A stretch of 10,034 nucleotides of DNA from Baffinella frigidus (lineage: Eukaryota > Cryptophyceae > Cryptomonadales > Baffinellaceae), in contig MU646385.1 of assembly GCA_026770585.1 (NCBI GenBank), positions 490,743-500,776 on the forward strand, given 5' to 3'. The notes beneath the pieces were generated by a model. It searched no databases, was not told the origin of the DNA, and worked only from the letters and a program-made list of their open reading frames with translations. Shown here one piece after another: positions 6,247 through 10,034 of the stretch (position 1 is its first letter; every line of letters begins with the position of its first letter). Both the position numbers and the translations under genes were made by a program.

Positions 6247-6620
6247 CGAACCCCACCCCCCACCCCCCACACCCCAAACACCAAACACCAAACACCAAAC
6301 ACCAAACACCAAACTCCAATCCCCAAACCCCAAACCCCAAACCCCTCACCCCTCACCCCTCACCCCTCACCACACACCCTAAACCCCAGCCCCCAAACCC
6401 AAACAAATACAAACCAATACACACAAACCCAAAAACATTCAAACAAGCCCAAACAAACGCATACAGGACGCGGGATCTCGAGCTGGCAATCCACGACGCC
6501 GAGGCGGCCCTGATGCACGCGCAACCCCACACCCAAACAAACCCAAACAAACCCAAACAAACCCAAACAAACCCAAACAACCCCCCAAAAATTCAAACCC
6601 AAACAAACCCAAACAAAGCC
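6247..6620. repeat. Degenerate CCCCAAACA / CCCAAACAAA repeats
   Basis: Starts as CACCCC and AAACACC units, passes through CCCCTCA, and becomes CCCAAACAAA units. The last occur both before (to ~6460) and between (6525-6620) two exon-like copies. They could be expanded intronic repeats. Confidence 0.85.
6465..6521 (+). CDS. Exon-like segment, copy 1
   Basis: A 57-nt segment that would encode RTRDLELAIHDAEAALMHA, an amphipathic-helix-like peptide I cannot assign to a family. It is preceded by ATACAG, an acceptor-like AG followed by G. The second copy at 6625-6681 differs at eight positions. In this frame six are third-codon changes and seven are synonymous, which fits protein-level constraint. 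The two copies are 160 bp apart in different frames, so they could only be joined by splicing. No clear GT donor follows copy 1. Confidence 0.35.
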
Positions 6621-6624
6621 ACAC

Positions 6625-6813
6625 AGGACGCGAGACCTCGAGCTCGCGATCCACGACGCTGAGACGGCCTTGATGCATGCGCCCGCCCCGCCCGCCCCGG
6701 TGACCCCCTACCTCTGCGACAACGATAGAAGAGCAGCACCGCGCCATACCCGTAGGAACCCCCCTATGCCCCTACGGCTTGCCTACCGTAGGGTCCGAGG
6801 TCTTGTCGCTTAG
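6625..6813 (+). CDS. Exon-like segment, copy 2, with longer open frame
   Basis: 6625-6681 would encode RTRDLELAIHDAETALMHA. The same frame continues through a Pro/Ala-rich stretch (PAPPAPVTPYL) and an Arg-rich tail to TAG at 6811-6813. The tail overlaps dispersed repeat P from 6761, so real coding sequence probably ends earlier, perhaps at GGTGACC near 6699. CACACAG precedes it, again an acceptor-like site. Homology to known proteins is unknown to me. Confidence 0.35.
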   Translation, partial: RTRDLELAIHDAETALMHAPAPPAPVTPYLCDNDRRAAPRHTRRNPPMPLRLAYRRVRGLVA

Positions 6814-6845
6814 GGGTTATTCAAGACCCCTTCGAAGTCCGCTGT
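6761..6845 (-). repeat. Dispersed repeat P, minus-strand copy
   Basis: The reverse complement aligns with 1760-1883. It contains CCTACGG (6771-6777) and CCGTAGG (6786-6792), able to form a small stem. It lacks the extra 18-bp units of the other copy. Confidence 0.8.
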
Positions 6846-6887
6846 GTTGGTAGGTGCTGACAAAGAAAGGCGGTGGTGCAGGCGCTA

Positions 6888-7059
6888 CCACGCAAGAGTG
6901 TAGGGCAGAGTGACCCACAGGAGAAATAGTAGAATTCTACTATTTCTTAAGTTCATAAGTGGACATTCTTCCCACAGAAAAATTGAAATTTCGGAAAGTT
7001 GTGACAAATTCCGTGTGAACTGGCTTGTTTTCCCAGGTCAGCCCTACACTCTTGCGTGG
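6888..7059. mobile_element. MITE-like element E2 (CCAC termini, TA flanks)
   Basis: Perfect 19-bp terminal inverted repeats CCACGCAAGAGTGTAGGGC (6888-6906 and 7041-7059). TA flanks both ends (6886-6887 and 7060-7061). TA is self-complementary, so the repeat could be read as 21 bp with no duplication. The same layout in E1, E3 and E4 favours a 2-bp duplication. An internal perfect 26-bp palindrome (6922-6947, AGAAATAGTAGAA plus complement) follows the left end. Length 172 bp; no coding capacity. Confidence 0.85.
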
Positions 7060-7061
7060 TA

Positions 7062-7310
7062 AGGCCTCAGTGAACCTGGGCACCTCAACACATTTAGATG
7101 CACGTTGTTCTGGAGCGTGTGTTCGGAGCCGGTGACGCCCGGCAGCGTTGATGGAGAGAAGAGGACGTTATTGAACTTATGACGTCGGACCATAAACTTA
7201 AGGCGACCAGAGAGGGCTCGAATTAAGTGATGGACGTGACAGCACTCGCCCCAAGAGGCCCGTAACCTGTGTTGATGTCGCACGCAACGATTCGCCCCGG
7301 CCTGGTGACC
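7062..7310. other. Unique DNA between two MITE-like elements
   Basis: No internal repeat seen. A minus-strand open frame crosses it (about 7044-7316), but its first codon is GTG and it extends into both elements. An internal ATG could start a shorter frame. No recognisable domain, and no evidence strong enough to call a gene. Confidence 0.4.
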
Positions 7311-7312
7311 CA

Positions 7313-7524
7313 CCACTCGAGGCTAGAAAGGGGACCATTTTAAATGTTGGGTTGTTGAATTTAGTACCAGTCACGGGCAGGCGTGGTCACGTATCGGGCG
7401 GAATTCCGCCCGACACGTGACCAAATGCCCCCATTTGTGTGAAAATTACTACACACCTCTTTTTCCCCCATCACTCGTAAACGAATCCCTGTTTTAAAAT
7501 AGTCACACTTCTAGCCTCGAGTGG
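7313..7524. mobile_element. MITE-like element E3 (CCAC termini, CA flanks)
   Basis: Terminal inverted repeats of 32 bp (7313-7344 and 7493-7524) with four mismatches, starting CCACTCGAGGCTAGAA. The flanks are CA (7311-7312) and CA (7525-7526), a true direct repeat. The internal 38-bp palindrome at 7385-7422 (GGTCACGTATCGGGCGGAA plus complement) has one mismatch pair and no loop. Length 212 bp. The tip CCACTCGAGGCT resembles the E4 tip CCACACGAGGCT. Confidence 0.85.
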
Positions 7525-7526
7525 CA

Positions 7527-7870
7527 GGGCAGAGCACTCTGATTTTCTCTAGGTCGGGTCGGGGGGTCGGGAAATGAAGACTCGAGAAAACTTGGCCGTT
7601 TTTTTTACTTGTTATGGGTGGGTGGTGCCATCTTGTCATACGCCCCATTCCCAACATAGCATACGCGGCCATTTTTTTATCTTTCCTTTTCCCGGTACCC
7701 GAATCCGAAATCCCGATACCCGAAGCCGAAATCGCGAAGATAAAATTACTCAAGTCGAGAACCCCTCCTACGTCCACCAAGACCCCTCATTTTGTTGTTA
7801 TTATCGTAGCCAGACATTTTTATTGTTATTATCGCAGCCAACTTCTCTGCACAGCGTCTTGTGTAGAACG
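7527..7870. repeat. Spacer with short tandem duplications
   Basis: No credible gene. A 21-bp unit (GRTACCCGAAKCCGAAATC) occurs twice at 7694-7735. TTGTTATTATCGYAGCC occurs twice at 7795-7811 and 7823-7839 (28 bp apart). Overlapping open frames here have no recognisable domain. Confidence 0.5.
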
Positions 7871-7957
7871 GGCTTCAAATCCCGAGTTAAATAACGTAAA
7901 ACTGGCTTCAAATCCCGAGTAAAACAACGTAAAACTGGCTTCAAATCCAGTTACAAC
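7871..7957 (+). repeat. 33-bp minisatellite, forward orientation
   Basis: Units start at 7871, 7904 and 7937 (last partial) with GGCTTCAAATCC, then GAGT-AAA and AACGTAAAACT. The same unit occurs in the opposite orientation at 8627-8713. Confidence 0.95.
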
Positions 7958-8214
7958 ATGTTGTCAACTTCAGATACGACAGGTTCGGCCAAATTCTGGA
8001 AGATTCTGAGTCTCACAGAGGGCGTCTGCGGGTCCGGAGACCAACTGCTAGCTCTACAAGCTCTAAAGGGGTGCTTTACTAAAGGTTTGAGGCCAGTTTT
8101 AGAGGTGCTTTACTGGGGTGCTTTACTAAAGACTTGAAGACAGTTTCACGTTTTTAATAGACTGAATTTTATGATTCGTATCGAAACGCAGAGGGCCTCA
8201 TCGGGTCCGGAGAC

Positions 8215-8384
8215 CCACACGAGGCTACCCAGGCGAACAGAATAAAAGGGACTTTGAAAGTTTTGTAGGGAAATGATCACGTTACCGACCGCTCAGCGGT
8301 CGGTCGGTTATAAATCACTTATGGATAGGCCCTACTTGTACAGCCCCCGGGTTTTATTCTGTTCGCCTGGTTAGCCTCGTGTGG
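8215..8384. mobile_element. MITE-like element E4 (CCAC termini, AC flanks), nested in a tandem module
   Basis: Terminal inverted repeats of 33 bp (8215-8247 and 8352-8384) with one mismatch, beginning CCACACGAGGCTA. The flanks are AC (8213-8214) and AC (8385-8386), a true direct repeat. It interrupts a tandem-module copy exactly between GGAGAC and CAAC. The sister copy at 8564-8580 shows an uninterrupted GGAGACAAACTG, close to the expected empty site. The internal hairpin is ACCGACCGCT-C-AGCGGTCGGT (8284-8304). Length 170 bp; a solo end of the same family is at 5404-5436. Confidence 0.9.
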
Positions 8385-8397
8385 ACAACCTGCCAGT

Positions 8398-8503
8398 TCT
8401 ACATAATATAATCTACATAATATAAACGCGGGGTGCCCAGGAGTTGGAGCCATTTTTAAGGAGTTGGAGCCATTACGCGGGGTGCTAAGGAGTTGGAGCC
8501 ATT
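8398..8503 (+). repeat. 14-bp and ~20-29-bp tandem repeats
   Basis: TCTACATAATATAA occurs twice (8398-8411, 8412-8425). AGGAGTTGGAGCCATT then occurs at 8439, 8459 and 8488, with ACGCGGGGTGC words before the first and third. Confidence 0.9.
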
Positions 8504-8626
8504 TTTACGTGTACACGAGACTGAATCTTCTGGTTCGTATCGAATGGCAGAGGGCGTCTGCCGGTTCCGGAGACAAACTGCTAGCGCTACAAGCTCTACA
8601 TGATTTTCAAGCGGGGTGCTTTACTA

Positions 8627-8713
8627 GGGATTTGAAGCCAGTTTTACGTTGATTTACTCGGGATTTGAAGCCAATTTTACGTTGATTTACTTGGGATTTG
8701 AAGCCAGTTCTAC
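8627..8713 (-). repeat. 33-bp minisatellite, reverse orientation
   Basis: GGGATTTGAAGCCA starts at 8627, 8660 and 8693. The unit, including TTTTACGTTGATTTACT, is the reverse complement of the unit at 7871-7957 with few changes. Confidence 0.95.
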
Positions 8714-8780
8714 CCAAGACTGAATTTGATGTTTTGTATCGAATCGCAGAGGGCGTCTGCGGGTCCGGAGACCAACTGCT

Positions 8781-9120
8781 ACGCGCAAGAGCTCCACCTC
8801 ATCGCCGCTCTCGAACAGGTTATTCATCTCTCGCTCTCTCCCTCTCTCCCTCCCTCTCTCCCTCTCTCTCCCTCCCTCCCTCTCTCCCTCCTTCCCTCTC
8901 TCCCTCTTTCTCTCTCCTTCACTCTATCTCCCTCTCTCTCTCCACCCCCGTCCGAAAACGCGCAAGAGCTCCACCTCATCGCCGCTCTCGAACAGGTTAT
9001 TCCTCTCTCGCTCCCTCCCTCTCTCCCTCCCTCTCTCCCTCTCTCTCTCTCTCTCTATCTCTCCTTCTCTCCATCTCCCTCTCTCTCTCCACCCGGCGAT
9101 CGCCGCTCTCGAACAGGTTT
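8781..9120 (+). repeat. 177-bp module of a unique head plus CT tract, copies 1-2 and partial 3
   Basis: The head ACGCGCAAGAGCTCCACCTC, then ATCGCCGCTCTCGAACAGG, begins at 8781 and 8958. It returns in part as GATCGCCGCTCTCGAACAGG at 9098. CT-rich tracts follow at about 8825-8944 and 9001-9092. Frames across it give Ser/Leu/Pro low-complexity peptides typical of CT repeats, so no gene is called. Confidence 0.9.
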
Positions 9121-9128
9121 TGAGCCTC

Positions 9129-9268
9129 GTAAATCCTACACCCTGAGCCCTCAGCCCTAAACCCTAAACCCCATCAACAGCCCTAAACCCTCAACCCTAC
9201 GACCCCTGAACCCTACAACCGAAACCCGAAACCCGAAACCCGAAACCCACAACCCCCAGCCCTCAACC
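9129..9268. repeat. Interstitial telomere-like block 3
   Basis: CCCTAAA, CCCTCAA and CCCTGA variants, with a homogeneous run of AAACCCG units near 9217-9247. It abuts the terminal repeat of element E5. Confidence 0.9.
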
Positions 9269-9270
9269 CG

Positions 9271-9420
9271 CCACCAACCCTCACGGCTTGGGCAAATCGA
9301 CGATTTCCGATTTCTCGGTTTCAAGGGGGATTGGAGCCGTTGAAGTCGGATTCCGACTTCAACCCCCTTGAAATCCCGAGCCGAAAATCGTCGGTTTGCC
9401 CACGCCGTGAGGGTTGGTGG
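9271..9420. mobile_element. MITE-like element E5 (CCAC termini, CG flanks)
   Basis: Long inverted arms (9271-9329 and 9363-9420) start CCACCAACCCTCACGG. They are perfect for the first 17 bases and then carry scattered mismatches. CG flanks both sides (9269-9270, 9421-9422). CG is self-complementary, so the duplication is suggestive only. The centre is a further palindrome with 11-bp arms (9340-9362, TTGAAGTCGGA). The whole element can fold into one long hairpin. No coding capacity. Confidence 0.8.
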
Positions 9421-9432
9421 CGAGTTTGTTAC

Positions 9433-9589
9433 GCAAGCTTCCAGCCCTGGATGGCTTTTCTGGGCCCTGAAGCGGATCAAATCCCCTTTCGGGGCCTGAA
9501 ATTTTTCAAAGTCTGAAAAGGGGGTGAGCGTAGAGGAGATTTGATCCGCTTCAGGTCCCAAAAAAAGCCCATCAGGGCTGGAAGCTTGC
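9433..9589. repeat. Second long fold-back, E7
   Basis: Arms of about 53 bp (9433-9485 and 9537-9589) begin GCAAGCTTCCAGCCCT and contain CTGAAGCGGATCAAATC, with a few mismatches. Pairing goes on inward through CCCCTTTC/GAAAAGGGG. Outside the arms, AGTTTG and CAAACT also pair after a 4-nt gap. The right side then reads CTAGAGTGG-CA, like the E3 end CTCGAGTGG-CA, but no matching left end is visible next to E5. Confidence 0.85.
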
Positions 9590-9600
9590 CAAACTAGAGT

Positions 9601-9903
9601 GGCAGGCGCGACGCAAGACGGCATCAGCGAGAAGCGCCAAAAGTTGACCATGCTGGTACTAAACTGTCAACTTTTGCCAATGTTTCATTCTTTCCGCGTG
9701 GCGGACAGATGCGACCCCCGCTCGAACAACCTCGCTATCTGTCAGTTTTCTGGATGTCCAGTAAATTCCATCTCTCTATCGGCAGGCTCGGCGTGCGACG
9801 GCATCTGCGATCAGCGCCAAAAGTTGACCATGCTGGTACTAAACTGTCAACTTTTGTTCATATCGCGTGGCCGACCGATGCGAACCTCGCTCTAACAACC
9901 TCG
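9601..9903 (+). repeat. 180-bp tandem repeat with an unusually conserved hairpin
   Basis: Two copies start GGCAGGC at 9601 and 9781. The flanking parts are about 70% identical by eye. A 43-nt block (9634-9676 and 9814-9856) is identical in both. The block is a hairpin: CAAAAGTTGAC (9638-9648, 9818-9828) pairs with GTCAACTTTTG (9666-9676, 9846-9856) over a 17-nt loop. The stem word matches the hairpins at 716-755 and 3927-3966. Confidence 0.9.
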
Positions 9904-9907
9904 GGTT

Positions 9908-9909
<2 letters not shown>

Positions 9910-9950
<41 letters not shown>

Positions 9951-9957
9951 TCTATCT

Positions 9958-10001
<44 letters not shown>

Positions 10002-10034
10002 TCTATCTCTCTCGATCAGCTATCTCTCTCTCTC
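9910..10034. repeat. CT microsatellite to the window end
   Basis: A long CT tract with CCCTCTCTATCTC interruptions, one GATCAGCTA break at about 10014, and no visible end inside the window. Confidence 0.95.

Larger units (their letters stand above)
7996..8790 (+). repeat. ~175-200-bp tandem module, four copies
   Basis: The landmark GGTCCGGAGA ends at 8040, 8213, 8573 (as GTTCCGGAGA) and 8771. Around it each copy has GTATCGAA or similar, CAGAGGGC and, where complete, CAACTGCTAGC and CTACAAGCTCT. Spacing is 173, 188 (after removing the E4 insertion) and 198 bp. Copies include diverged 33-bp units such as GGGGTGCTTTACTAA. No single frame stays open across the copies. Confidence 0.85.

Noticed and set aside
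7044-7316. 90-codon minus-strand frame between E2 and E3
   Set aside because: It starts at GTG at the E3 border and ends inside the terminal repeat of E2. No domain is recognisable, so it stays an unassigned stretch.
7871-7957. tRNA-like T-arm or pol III B-box in GGCTTCAAATCC
   Set aside because: There is no A-box, acceptor stem or anticodon arm around it; it is a tandem minisatellite word.
8698-9160. Two overlapping ~140-codon plus-strand frames
   Set aside because: Both are mostly Ser/Leu/Pro from CT tracts and repeat the same head with each module copy.
9157-9651. 164-codon minus-strand frame with a real ATG
   Set aside because: It crosses both long fold-backs and a telomere-like block; open reading through inverted repeats is explained by their composition.

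Overview
This window looks like repeat-dominated nuclear DNA of a eukaryote. I recognise no complete gene in it. The main clue to the organism is the abundance of plant/algal-type telomere-like repeats (CCCTAAA and variants). They occur as interstitial blocks near 2687-2926, 2990-3380, 3442-3804, 4905-4935, 6247-6620 and 9129-9268. With the mixed GC content, GGC runs, CT microsatellites and minisatellites, this fits an alga or another lineage with TTTAGGG telomeres, such as a green alga or a dinoflagellate. I cannot place it further. There are no bacterial operons, Shine-Dalgarno patterns, rRNA or tRNA genes, or CRISPR arrays.

Layout. Bases 1-308 hold an open frame that may be the 3' part of a gene. 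Bases 309-2110 are a patchwork of duplicated GC-rich modules: a four-copy 57-65 bp module, ~31 bp tandem arrays and a fold-back element. Bases 2100-2660 hold a TACCTCCC tract and two fold-backs. Bases 2687-3804 are degenerate telomere-like DNA with higher-order periods of 14/28, 44 and ~180 bp. Bases 3815-5480 mix direct repeats, a MITE-like element, fold-backs and a CT tract. Bases 5484-6246 hold 42 bp and 119 bp repeats around an inverted repeat. Bases 6247-6813 are CCCAAACAAA-type repeats with two copies of a short exon-like segment. Bases 6886-7526 hold two MITE-like elements around ~250 bp of unique DNA. Bases 7527-9120 are 33 bp minisatellites and a ~175-200 bp tandem module, one unit of which carries a MITE. 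Bases 9129-10034 hold telomere-like DNA, two back-to-back long inverted repeats, a 180 bp tandem repeat with a conserved hairpin, and a CT tract running off the window.

The most coherent signal is a set of short non-autonomous inverted-repeat elements at 4171-4349, 6888-7059, 7313-7524, 8215-8384 and 9271-9420. They share termini of the form CYAC...GTRG and are flanked by 2-bp direct repeats (TG, TA, CA, AC, CG). Each carries a second, internal hairpin. A sixth element (1237-1373) has a paralogous empty site at 1035-1036 in this same window. No transposase is visible, so the mobilising enzyme must be elsewhere. The second notable signal is the pair of 57-nt exon-like copies at 6465-6521 and 6625-6681. 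Seven of their eight differences are synonymous in one frame. Nothing else in the window suggests genes working together.
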